Made by a program: the position numbers and the translations under genes | Part shown: positions 25,585 to 33,655 of the stretch, one piece after another | Layout of the letters: the number at the start of each line of letters is the position of its first letter | Position numbering within the stretch: the stretch's first letter is position 1 | Assembly: GCA_910579035.1 (NCBI GenBank) | Contig: CAJTSR010000019.1 | Coordinates: 1-57,810 of the forward strand | Direction of reading: 5' to 3' | Source: an uncultured Muribaculaceae bacterium | GTDB lineage: Bacteria; Bacteroidota; Bacteroidia; Bacteroidales; Muribaculaceae | DNA: 57,810 bases | Notes under the pieces: model-generated | The model's database searches: none | What the model was told of the DNA's origin: nothing | The model's input: only the letters and a program-made list of their open reading frames with translations

Positions 25585-26611
25585 TGGTCCTGTTATTATC
25601 GTGGTGTGATACAATGGCCTGTAGTGACGGCGCGGCCAGCATTGCCGTGAGCCTGAGGGCTTCGGCAGGATTGTCGGGCAGAGCTTCTCCGGGCCGTGTG
25701 CAGGCAAAAGTGTTGGGGTAGGTGGCGCCGGGGTCGGCACAACCGGCGAATGCGGCCACGGGTATGCCCCGTGAGGCTCCGTAGGAATAAACGGTGTCTA
25801 CCACCTTGCCTCCGAGTGTCTGCGAGTCGATGCGCCCTTCCCCTGTGATGATCAGCGAGGGACGCGGCATCGACGCCAATGCGCGGTCGAGCACGAAGCG
25901 CGCCCCGTAAGTGCATTCGCAGCCCATAATGCCCTGTATGGCAAAGCCTATGCCTCCTCCTGAGCCGCCGAATGGCGCCGGATAGCGGCATATCTTTGTG
26001 AGCGACAGAAATAATCGGCGTATGGCGGCCTCGTCGCCGGGTGTGGCTCCTTTTTGCGCGAGAAACGACATAGCCGACAGCCCGCTGCCTATGAGCGGGG
26101 CGGCAACATCTGCCAGCCCGCAAACGCTTCGGCGGTAAGCCCTCTCGGCGCTGTTTGAAGGAGCTTTGATGCTTCTTGCCACGCCCTCCGGCGATATGGA
26201 TACCTCGTATCCGAGTGCGCGCAGCATTCCTATGCCGCCGTCAGCAGTGGTGGTGCCGCCGATGCCCACATATACCCTGCGGTAGCGTCCGCTGTCTACA
26301 GCCTGCCGTATGGCGTGGCCTAAGGCCTCTGTCGAGCGCTGGCACAGGGTGCCTTCCGACAGTGCGGATTGCCAAGCCATACCTTCGCCGCAGGACGGCA
26401 CATACGCGTCGCCCGATGGAAGCTCGTACCATAATACCGAGCCATGCGGCTCGGCTCCGAGTGCCTGTGCCGTGCCTTCGCCGCCGTCGGCCATGGGCGC
26501 GTATGCGCACTCCGCTTCGGGCCATGCTGCGTGCAGGCCGTCGCATATGGCAGCGGCAGCCTCCTGCGATGTCAGGGTGCCTTTGAATTTATCGCTTAGT
26601 ATCGCCAGCAT
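25577..26611 (-). CDS. glycerate kinase (GlxK/GarK family)
   Basis: From the ATG at 26611 the protein has 344 residues. LAILSDKFKGTLTSQEAAAAI at the start, APMADGGEGTAQAL near residue 40 and VGIGGTTTADGGIGML near 116 are hallmarks of the GlxK/GarK family, and LIITGEGRIDSQTLGGK near 260 is the conserved C-terminal block. It phosphorylates D-glycerate with ATP, usually to 2-phosphoglycerate. The start lies inside the last codons of tamB (23-bp overlap), and its stop overlaps ruvA, so it is translationally coupled to both. A frame extending to 26674 would add residues lacking any family resemblance. Confidence 0.93.
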   Translation of the reverse strand: MLAILSDKFKGTLTSQEAAAAICDGLHAAWPEAECAYAPMADGGEGTAQALGAEPHGSVLWYELPSGDAYVPSCGEGMAWQSALSEGTLCQRSTEALGHAIRQAVDSGRYRRVYVGIGGTTTADGGIGMLRALGYEVSISPEGVARSIKAPSNSAERAYRRSVCGLADVAAPLIGSGLSAMSFLAQKGATPGDEAAIRRLFLSLTKICRYPAPFGGSGGGIGFAIQGIMGCECTYGARFVLDRALASMPRPSLIITGEGRIDSQTLGGKVVDTVYSYGASRGIPVAAFAGCADPGATYPNTFACTRPGEALPDNPAEALRLTAMLAAPSLQAIVSHHDNNRTND

Positions 26612-29600
26612 TGGTGGTGGAGTCGGAAGGTGTGGGCTTTTTGCGGAATTTGCGCATAAACGACAGGAAATCATCGAAATCCCTGCGGAACATAATGCCT
26701 ATGCCCTGGGTCGTCTGGGCGGAGCGCACGTAGTAGTTGCGGTCGTTGTAGCGGTTATATGCCTTCAGTCGCCACGAGCCTCGCTTGTTCAGCAGATATT
26801 CAATGTCGAAATCGCCGATAAACTGATTGGTGTTAAGGCTCTTGTCGCGATACCCGAAATTTCCGTTGAACAGCAGGCGGTTGTTTAGCAGTCGGCTCGA
26901 CAGCATGAGGTCGACCTCCACGTCGGAGAAGTCGCCACGGTCGCTACGCAGGTTGGGGGCGATGCTCCAGTTGTCGCTGAGTTTGCCGAGCATGTTGCCT
27001 AACTGGCTCGAGATAGTCGACGAGGCCACAGAGAAAAGCTCGCTGCCCTTGGTGGTCGACGCCATATAGTCGGGCGTGTAAAACCGGTTGAGTGCCAGCA
27101 GGTATATTATCTGGCGGTTCATCATATCGGTGGTGCTGACTATGCTCCGCACCTTGCGGTAGGTGTCCTGCGTGAGGGTCGGGAACTCGAGGTCGAAATC
27201 TATCGACGGCTGCCTTATGTCGCCGTTCACAAGCATGAGGGCGTGTACCGGCACGTTGGTACGGTTTATGTCCTTGTCCTGCTGGAATGATTCGTCGAGG
27301 TCGGTAAGATTGGCGTTTGTGGCGTAGTATGCCGTAAGGTTTGTTTTGACACCGTAGGGATCGCCGTCGAAGCGTATCTCGCTGCCTTCCTTTATCGTGA
27401 AGTCACGGATTATAATATCCTGCAAAGTAAACCGATAACTGCCCGACAGCACCTCGTATGAGCCCCATATGTTCAGGGCGTTGTCGAGGGAGTGGTAGGC
27501 AAGGTGAAGGTTTCCCTCGCCGGTGGCCTTTATCTCGTCGCCCGCCATGGGGTCCATGACAAGTGTCATTTGGGCGTCCTTGGTGATGCCTACGCGCAGG
27601 TCCATATTGTAGGCCGACGGCTCTTCCTCGGAGCTGTTCTGTATTTTGTTCTTTAATTCACGGACTATTGCCGGGGTATTGTCCGGCTCGGCAGTCTTTA
27701 CTCGCAGGGAGTCGGGAGTGGCGTCGCGGAAATTGATAAATGAATATGTTTCGGCATCGAGCCTGTCGGACAGTATGAAGGTGAACGACGAGCGCGGCGC
27801 CGTGGTCATGTCCACGTCGATATTCACCACTCCGGGATAACCTGAGATTGAAGCGCCGCCGTTGCCGTAGATTGTGCCGTACCAGTCGGGGTACTGCTTG
27901 GGCGTGGCGTTGAAGCTCAGGAAGTTGTGAGCCTCGGTTATGTCGAATTTGAATACCGGGCGCTTGAAGAACGTATGGCGCACGGTGCCGTTGAGTCGCG
28001 CTGTGTGTCCCTCGGCGTCGTGTATGGTGATGTTCCTGAGCGATATCGAGCCGGGCGAGAGATACACACTGTCGGTAGCTGTGTATGAGGCGTTTGTGAA
28101 GTCGATTTTCATCTTCACGTTGTCGGCATACACGCGTCCTTCAAGGTCTATTTCCTTGAAGGTGCCGAAAAGACGGCAATGGCCGCTTGCGTGGCCGCTT
28201 ATGTCGGAAGTGAATGCTTCCATAAACGGTTTCAGGAAGCCGACCGGCACGCGGTTGGCGTTGAAGTCGATGTCAAGCGCCTCGTCCATAGGGAATATCT
28301 TGCCCGTTATTCTGCTTTTGCGCTTGTCGAGCCCGGTGATGTCGGCGTCGAACGCGAATGCGCGGGCATCATTGTCCCAGCCGGCCTCTATGTCGGCATC
28401 GCCGATGGTGCACCTGTTGTACCCTATGGAATCAACGTGAAGGCTCGGGCAGTAGAGCTTGGGTGTCTTGGTAAGGACATCGCGGGCGGTGAAGCGCCCG
28501 GTGGCGCGCCCCCCTATCATGGCCTTGTCGATTTCAAGGGTTTCAAATATCGGGAGGAGGGCTATCGAGCGGAGGTCTACAATAAGGCTGTCGGCCGGAT
28601 TTTTGCTTGCGAGTCCGTCGATGGCTATGGCCTGGCTTCCGGCATCGAGGCCGAAGCCTTCCACTTTCGCCATATCGCCGTCGAGCGAGATGGTCGACGG
28701 TTTGATGGTCCAGGTTTCATCGCCGAAGTTCACGGTGCCGGGGTTGAAATGCACCGTTAGCGGCCACGGACACAGCGCTCCCGGCACAAGCTTTGGCGAT
28801 GGTTCTCCGATCTGCGTGGCGAACGACAGACTTCCGTTTAGAGGTATCTTGCGTTCTATTATCCAGTCGATGCGTGTGTCTATCCTGTTGTCGAAAGCCT
28901 TTATCAGGCCGTTGAGAGCCATATCGCCCTTGTTGGTCGGGAACTGGGTGCTGAGGTATATGTCGGAGCGCGAGGCGGCTGTGTCGAGGCGGGCGTGTAG
29001 TGTGGAGCCTTCGATCAGCTTGTCGCCGTTGCGGAGGTACGGGGCGTCAAATTCAAGCGTGGCGCGGCCTTGGCGGCTGTCGATGCGTCCGCTTATCTCA
29101 GCATCGTATACAATGTGGACGGGCAGCTCGAAGAAGCGTGTCACTTCCTCCGACGGCAGCAGCGTGAACTCATACTCGAACACATTAGGCTTCAGTTGCT
29201 TTGCTTTGGTCTTGGCTGCTCTCTTCGGTTCAGGAGCGGCGAACACGGCAGGAATGAAACGGGCGAGTATTCCTTTCATTTCCGGCACTATCGAGGCGAA
29301 CGAATACCGGCCTGTTATGCTTCCTCGAAGCACGTCGGAGTCGATTGTCATACTTTGAAGACCATTGTCGTTGTCGGCGTTGACGGCAAGGCGCTCTACC
29401 TGCAAGCCCTTGCCCGCGAGGTCGAGCCATCGTATGTCGGTAGCCTCTATCGTGCCTTTGGCGCTGTCGGCGTCGCGCCCGGCAACATTGATGTTTAGCT
29501 TTGCGCCGAAGCGGTAGTCGGGACGCTTCTTGTCGAGTCCTATGGTGTGGAAATCCACATTGGCCAAAGTGGCCGTGGCCTGTATGCTCGGCAGGGTGTC

Positions 29601-31139
29601 TTCGGCATTGTAGAAAGTGTACGCATGCACTATCGCGGACGGATCGTTCATACTCACACGGGCTTCTACAAGCTTTTTGCTCTTCATATCGACCGACGCG
29701 CTGATGCCCGTGTAGCAATAATTATCGAAGCAAAGCTCGCTTACGGTGGCTTTTATCTGCGCGTTGGACTTGTAGCCGAGCGTGGCTGTGCCTTCAAGCT
29801 CGCCAGACACGTCGGACAGTCGCTTGTTGCCGCTCAGCAGCCCCACGTCGAGTTTGTCGAGCACGGCTTTTCCGTCGACATGCCAGCTGTGACCGACACG
29901 ACGGTATGAGCCTGATATGGTAGCATTTCCGGGCGTGCCTCCCGCCTTGATGTCGATATGCCCGTCCTTCTCGCTGCCTGATGCCTTGATGTTTACACCG
30001 GCCGACGGTATGGCTTCGAGTATTCGCCGGGCTGACGCAGGCAGCAGCCTTCCTGCTATGGCGGCGAGCTCGTAGCCGTCGAATACTGCGGAGCAATTTT
30101 CTATCGCGTAGTCAATCTTTCCGTCCGGTGATTTGGAGCCTCTGCCGCGAAGGCTGAGGGTGAGCGCGCTTTGGTCGGTATCGGCTAAGCGGAGGTGGCG
30201 CAACTCGGCAGCCGAGGTGCTTGCCGTGGCATCGATGTCGATAGACAGCGGACTTTCTATAAAGGCAAGTTGAGGCACCAATGCCTGAAAATCCGGCGGG
30301 TACAGCACTGAGCGTTGCGCTGTGCTTATGGAAAGCGGGTTTTCCGACAATGCGCGCGAAATATCGGAATATCCGTCATACTCCAATGCCACAGGGGCCA
30401 GTGCGAGTCGGGAATGCGGAAATGCTATCAGGAAGTCGGACAGGCGGGCACCATTGCTGCCGAAATCGACTTTGGCCTGTAGCTGGGAGAGCGAGAATCC
30501 GCTCCGTTCGTCGAACGACAGGTGGTCAAGCTCCACTCGGTAGCGCGACGAGCTTATCTGGGGTATGTAGGCATTGACACTGAGGTTGCACACAGCTATA
30601 TGTGAGCGGTCGAAGCGGCCGTCCTGTGGCGACGGTTCCGAAAGTATGTCGTAAGTGAGCGAGCCGTTGCGCAGCACCACGGTGTTTATCCTCAGCTCAA
30701 AGGCGCTCTTGGTGTCGGAGCGTCGCCGGGAGCGCAGATGGTCGAGCACGGGCTGCACGTTGAGCGGAGATGCCGGCTCGTCGCGCCATATGCGTAGTGA
30801 CACGCCGTCGACAAGTGCGTAGTCGATTATCAGTTCGCCGGTACGCAGGAAATGGCGCAGCTCGAATCCGGCACTTATGGTGGCGGCGGTGGCCACGGTG
30901 TCACGGCCGACAGCTATCGACACTCCCCTTATGGCAAGCCGGTTGAAGGGGTGAATCGTCACATTCTCGATGTTTACATCCGCACCGAGCAGCTTCGACA
31001 GCTCGTGCGAGGCGGTGTCGCGCACCCCGCGTTGCACCGGCTCCATCGAGAGCAGCACATAGAGGCTTGTCGGCACCACCACTGCAAGCAGCAGCAATCC
31101 CACGGCTATAGCTCTGAATATGGTCCACGCTCTCTTCAT
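26589..31139 (-). CDS. tamB: TamB-like translocation and assembly module protein
   Basis: The 1,516-residue product has one N-terminal membrane anchor (about residues 9-31), a long repetitive beta-strand-rich middle typical of AsmA/TamB bridge proteins, and the conserved TamB/DUF490 domain at the C-terminus (about residues 1130-1480; MASTTKGSELFSVASSTIS, NRLLFNGNFGYRD). Such proteins form a hydrophobic groove between inner and outer membranes and take part in phospholipid transport or outer-membrane protein assembly. The TamA partner is not in this window. It heads the operon with the glycerate kinase gene, ruvA and sprA. A -7 box lies 12 bp before the start. Confidence 0.92.
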   Translation of the reverse strand: MKRAWTIFRAIAVGLLLLAVVVPTSLYVLLSMEPVQRGVRDTASHELSKLLGADVNIENVTIHPFNRLAIRGVSIAVGRDTVATAATISAGFELRHFLRTGELIIDYALVDGVSLRIWRDEPASPLNVQPVLDHLRSRRRSDTKSAFELRINTVVLRNGSLTYDILSEPSPQDGRFDRSHIAVCNLSVNAYIPQISSSRYRVELDHLSFDERSGFSLSQLQAKVDFGSNGARLSDFLIAFPHSRLALAPVALEYDGYSDISRALSENPLSISTAQRSVLYPPDFQALVPQLAFIESPLSIDIDATASTSAAELRHLRLADTDQSALTLSLRGRGSKSPDGKIDYAIENCSAVFDGYELAAIAGRLLPASARRILEAIPSAGVNIKASGSEKDGHIDIKAGGTPGNATISGSYRRVGHSWHVDGKAVLDKLDVGLLSGNKRLSDVSGELEGTATLGYKSNAQIKATVSELCFDNYCYTGISASVDMKSKKLVEARVSMNDPSAIVHAYTFYNAEDTLPSIQATATLANVDFHTIGLDKKRPDYRFGAKLNINVAGRDADSAKGTIEATDIRWLDLAGKGLQVERLAVNADNDNGLQSMTIDSDVLRGSITGRYSFASIVPEMKGILARFIPAVFAAPEPKRAAKTKAKQLKPNVFEYEFTLLPSEEVTRFFELPVHIVYDAEISGRIDSRQGRATLEFDAPYLRNGDKLIEGSTLHARLDTAASRSDIYLSTQFPTNKGDMALNGLIKAFDNRIDTRIDWIIERKIPLNGSLSFATQIGEPSPKLVPGALCPWPLTVHFNPGTVNFGDETWTIKPSTISLDGDMAKVEGFGLDAGSQAIAIDGLASKNPADSLIVDLRSIALLPIFETLEIDKAMIGGRATGRFTARDVLTKTPKLYCPSLHVDSIGYNRCTIGDADIEAGWDNDARAFAFDADITGLDKRKSRITGKIFPMDEALDIDFNANRVPVGFLKPFMEAFTSDISGHASGHCRLFGTFKEIDLEGRVYADNVKMKIDFTNASYTATDSVYLSPGSISLRNITIHDAEGHTARLNGTVRHTFFKRPVFKFDITEAHNFLSFNATPKQYPDWYGTIYGNGGASISGYPGVVNIDVDMTTAPRSSFTFILSDRLDAETYSFINFRDATPDSLRVKTAEPDNTPAIVRELKNKIQNSSEEEPSAYNMDLRVGITKDAQMTLVMDPMAGDEIKATGEGNLHLAYHSLDNALNIWGSYEVLSGSYRFTLQDIIIRDFTIKEGSEIRFDGDPYGVKTNLTAYYATNANLTDLDESFQQDKDINRTNVPVHALMLVNGDIRQPSIDFDLEFPTLTQDTYRKVRSIVSTTDMMNRQIIYLLALNRFYTPDYMASTTKGSELFSVASSTISSQLGNMLGKLSDNWSIAPNLRSDRGDFSDVEVDLMLSSRLLNNRLLFNGNFGYRDKSLNTNQFIGDFDIEYLLNKRGSWRLKAYNRYNDRNYYVRSAQTTQGIGIMFRRDFDDFLSFMRKFRKKPTPSDSTTNAGDTKR

Positions 31140-31150
31140 ACGGCAAGATG

Positions 31151-31158
31151 CAAAATTA
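31151..31158 (-). promoter_or_regulatory. -7 box of the tamB-sprA operon
   Basis: TAATTTTG on the minus strand matches TAnnTTTG exactly and predicts a leader of about 8 nt before the ATG at 31139. No TTG is found at the expected -33 spacing. Confidence 0.42.
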
Positions 31159-31262
31159 GCTAAAATTGACGATAACCACGCCCGTCCGCCGTATTTTTCA
31201 CTTTATTTAGAACTAAGGAGGCGCGGGATTGTTAATAATTAAAACTACTTTTCATTCATTCT

Positions 31263-32525
31263 ATGAAAGAACTTGCTGTGGCTGCTGTGGCAGCTCTTGC
31301 CTGTCTGCCGGTATGGGGGCAGGCTCTCGACGAGGATTCCATTCCTACTCGTGCCCTGATATTGTCGGGCGACAAATCACACCCCAACCACCGCTTGACC
31401 ATAGCGGAGATGTATTCACGCGAGAACCTCGCTTTCGAGGATCCTGCCGCGCCGCGCTTCCTTTTCCTTGACAAGAAAGGCGAGGTGGCCCTCGGCATAG
31501 GCGGCTACCTCAAGGCTGTGGGAGAATACGATTTCGACGGAGCCGTGGATAACAACGGGTTCTATACCAACGCTATCCCTGTGCCTTTCGACCCGGCTCA
31601 GCGCAACCGCTTCGGTGCCACGGCTTCAAACTCGACCATTTTTCTTAAGATGGTTACCCGCCCCACGAAGCTTGGCCGCGTGATAGTGTATATCCAGACG
31701 GCGTTTACGGGAGCCAACTACGGCCTACAGCTCAAGCAGGCATATGTATCGGTAGGCCACGTGACTCTCGGCAAGGCTCGCAGCACATTTGCCGACGGCC
31801 CCGCAATGGCTCCGACGGTTGACGACGAAGGACCGTCCGGGCAGGTTTCGGCCAAGAACATGCTTGTCAAGTACGAGTCGCCGTCGTGGGGCGGTTTCTC
31901 TTTCGCCGGCTCGGTGGAGCTTCCCGACGCGTCGTACACCACGGGGGAATCCACAAGGGCTATATCTCAGCGTTTTCCCGACATTCCCGCATATTTGCAG
32001 TACGGCTGGGGCGGTGACTCGCATGTGCGGCTCTCAGGCATACTCCGCGAGTTGAGCTATCGCGACGAGGCTGCTGCGTCGAATCATTTTGCCACCGGCT
32101 GGGGCGTGCAGTTCAGCACGGTGGCTTCGCTCTTTCCCGGCCTCAACTTTTTCGGGCATTATACCTATGGCAAAGGCATAGCGTCGTATATCAACGACCT
32201 CGGAGGACTTGGCTACGACCTCGTGCCTGACGGCTCTGGCAAACTTAAAGCCCCCGGTATGACAGGCTGGACAGCCGGATTGCAGTATAATTTCACGTCC
32301 GACTTTTTCGTGTCGGGCTCGTATAGCCGCGCGCAGCTCTACGACACGGCTGGAATGGACGCTTCCACTTACCGCTATGCCCAGTACATAGTGGCCAATG
32401 CGTTCTACAACGTATGGGGCGACCTCAGGCTCGGAGTGGAGTATATCCACGGCACACGCAAGGACATCAGCGGTCTGTCCGGCCACGCCAACAGGCTCGA
32501 GGCCATGCTTCAGTATTCTTTTTAA
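31263..32525 (+). CDS. DcaP-like outer-membrane porin
   Basis: The 420-residue product has a signal peptide (about 1-19). After a linker, GEVALGIGGYLKAVGEYDFDG near residue 77 is a DcaP-type opening strand; LKQAYVSVGHVTLGKARSTFAD near residue 160 and the following GPSGQVSAKNMLVKYESP resemble trimeric porins of that family. The chain ends in Phe (LEAMLQYSF), the usual barrel-insertion signal. It should allow passage of small, probably anionic, solutes across the outer membrane. It is transcribed away from tamB and closes with the hairpin at 32640-32678; the 115 bp between stop and hairpin hold no other gene. Confidence 0.8.
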   Translation: MKELAVAAVAALACLPVWGQALDEDSIPTRALILSGDKSHPNHRLTIAEMYSRENLAFEDPAAPRFLFLDKKGEVALGIGGYLKAVGEYDFDGAVDNNGFYTNAIPVPFDPAQRNRFGATASNSTIFLKMVTRPTKLGRVIVYIQTAFTGANYGLQLKQAYVSVGHVTLGKARSTFADGPAMAPTVDDEGPSGQVSAKNMLVKYESPSWGGFSFAGSVELPDASYTTGESTRAISQRFPDIPAYLQYGWGGDSHVRLSGILRELSYRDEAAASNHFATGWGVQFSTVASLFPGLNFFGHYTYGKGIASYINDLGGLGYDLVPDGSGKLKAPGMTGWTAGLQYNFTSDFFVSGSYSRAQLYDTAGMDASTYRYAQYIVANAFYNVWGDLRLGVEYIHGTRKDISGLSGHANRLEAMLQYSF

Positions 32526-32639
32526 ACATTGGGTGTCCCACGGTTGTTGTGATATAAGAAACAGGGTATTTGTCGGCGGCAGCGATGCCGCAATCGAAGA
32601 AGACCTTTATGGTTGAATGTTATATATACCCCTTGAGCG

Positions 32640-32678
32640 ATTGTCCCGACGGCTTTGATTTGCCGCCGGGGCAATTTT
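32640..32678 (+). terminator. intrinsic terminator after the porin gene
   Basis: Bases 32640-32653 pair with 32662-32675 over 14 positions with one mismatch and one G-U pair, around an eight-base T-rich loop, followed by TTTT. It separates the porin gene from the next promoter. Confidence 0.65.
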
Positions 32679-32693
32679 CGTGTCGGCTCCTTT

Positions 32694-32725
32694 TTTGGAT
32701 ATAACGGTGCAAAGGTATATCTTTG
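32694..32725 (+). promoter_or_regulatory. consensus promoter of the NodB-type gene
   Basis: TTTG (32694-32697), 20 bp, TATCTTTG (32718-32725): a full match to the Bacteroides consensus. Transcription should start near 32729, 27 nt before the ATG at 32756. Confidence 0.75.
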
Positions 32726-32755
32726 TGGTATGTTTAATGGTGTAACCATCGCTTT

Positions 32756-33526
32756 ATGAGAAAACTGTTGATATGCGGTCTTGCAGCAAGTATGTTTGTT
32801 GTCCCTTTGGCGCTGCCCGGTATGCCTGATAGCGCTGTCGAAACCGACCGCTGGGGCTGTGTGATACGTGTCAATCCGGCAAGTCCTGAAGTACATCTTG
32901 TGTTTTCGGCAGATTCTATGTTCGAGGGCGGCGCTTATGCGCTCGACGTCCTTGATTCGGCAGGAGTCAAAGGTTCTTTCTTTTTCACAGGGAATTTCTT
33001 GCGGGATCCGGCCAATGCTGCTGTCATACGCAGAGTTGTCGATGGCGGGCATTACGTAGGGCCGCATAGCGACAGGCACATTCTGCTCGCTGACTGGGAC
33101 CGGGCTCGCACCACTCTTGTCGATGCCGACAGTATGATGGCAGACCTGTATGCCAATTATGGCGAGCTGGCACGCTTTGGTGTGATGCTTGAAGATGCCC
33201 GGTGTGTTTTGCCTCCTTTCGAGTGGTGCAACGCCACTCATTCGGCTGCGATGCGCTCGGCAGGCTTTATACCGGTCAACCTTACGCCGGGCATAGAAAC
33301 CTACCGTGATTACACTACCCCGGATATGGCGGAATACCGCTCGTCGGACAGTATGCTGCGGCAGCTATGGGAGTACGAGGAAGAGCATGGCCTGAACGGC
33401 TCGCTTATAATAGTGCATCTGGGCACGCAGGAGGCTCGTACAGACAAACTGTACAGCCATTTACCCGAAATTCTTGATTCTCTGGCTGCGCGCGGATATG
33501 CGATAGAGCGTGTTGATAAGGAATAA
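32756..33526 (+). CDS. NodB-like polysaccharide deacetylase family protein
   Basis: The 256-residue exported protein (signal peptide about 1-25) matches the Bacteroidota deacetylase family in which the usual TFDDG reads more like FTGHEFADGG. Here that block is FSADSMFEGG at residues 50-59, keeping Asp53 but with Glu57 in the second acidic position. The zinc motif HSDRH is intact (His104, His108), as are PPFEW (153-157) and the late catalytic His221 in IVHLGT. It probably removes N- or O-acetyl groups from a glycan in the periplasm; the substrate is unknown. It has its own consensus promoter and precedes the TPR gene by 129 bp. Confidence 0.8.
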   Translation: MRKLLICGLAASMFVVPLALPGMPDSAVETDRWGCVIRVNPASPEVHLVFSADSMFEGGAYALDVLDSAGVKGSFFFTGNFLRDPANAAVIRRVVDGGHYVGPHSDRHILLADWDRARTTLVDADSMMADLYANYGELARFGVMLEDARCVLPPFEWCNATHSAAMRSAGFIPVNLTPGIETYRDYTTPDMAEYRSSDSMLRQLWEYEEEHGLNGSLIIVHLGTQEARTDKLYSHLPEILDSLAARGYAIERVDKE

Positions 33527-33559
33527 TGCTGACAAGAGATAAAATTAATATTGTTATTG

Positions 33560-33591
33560 TTTGACAAAGCGGCGAAATTTGTGTAATTTCG
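33560..33591 (+). promoter_or_regulatory. promoter of the TPR/barrel operon
   Basis: TTTG (33560-33563), 20 bp, TAATTTCG (33584-33591): one mismatch from the consensus. Transcription should start near 33595, about 60 nt before the ATG at 33656. Confidence 0.65.
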
Positions 33592-33655
33592 TTGCAAAAT
33601 ATGCGGGGTGCGTGGTATCGTGCTTCCGCAAAACTTTCTGCGATTGCATATATCT

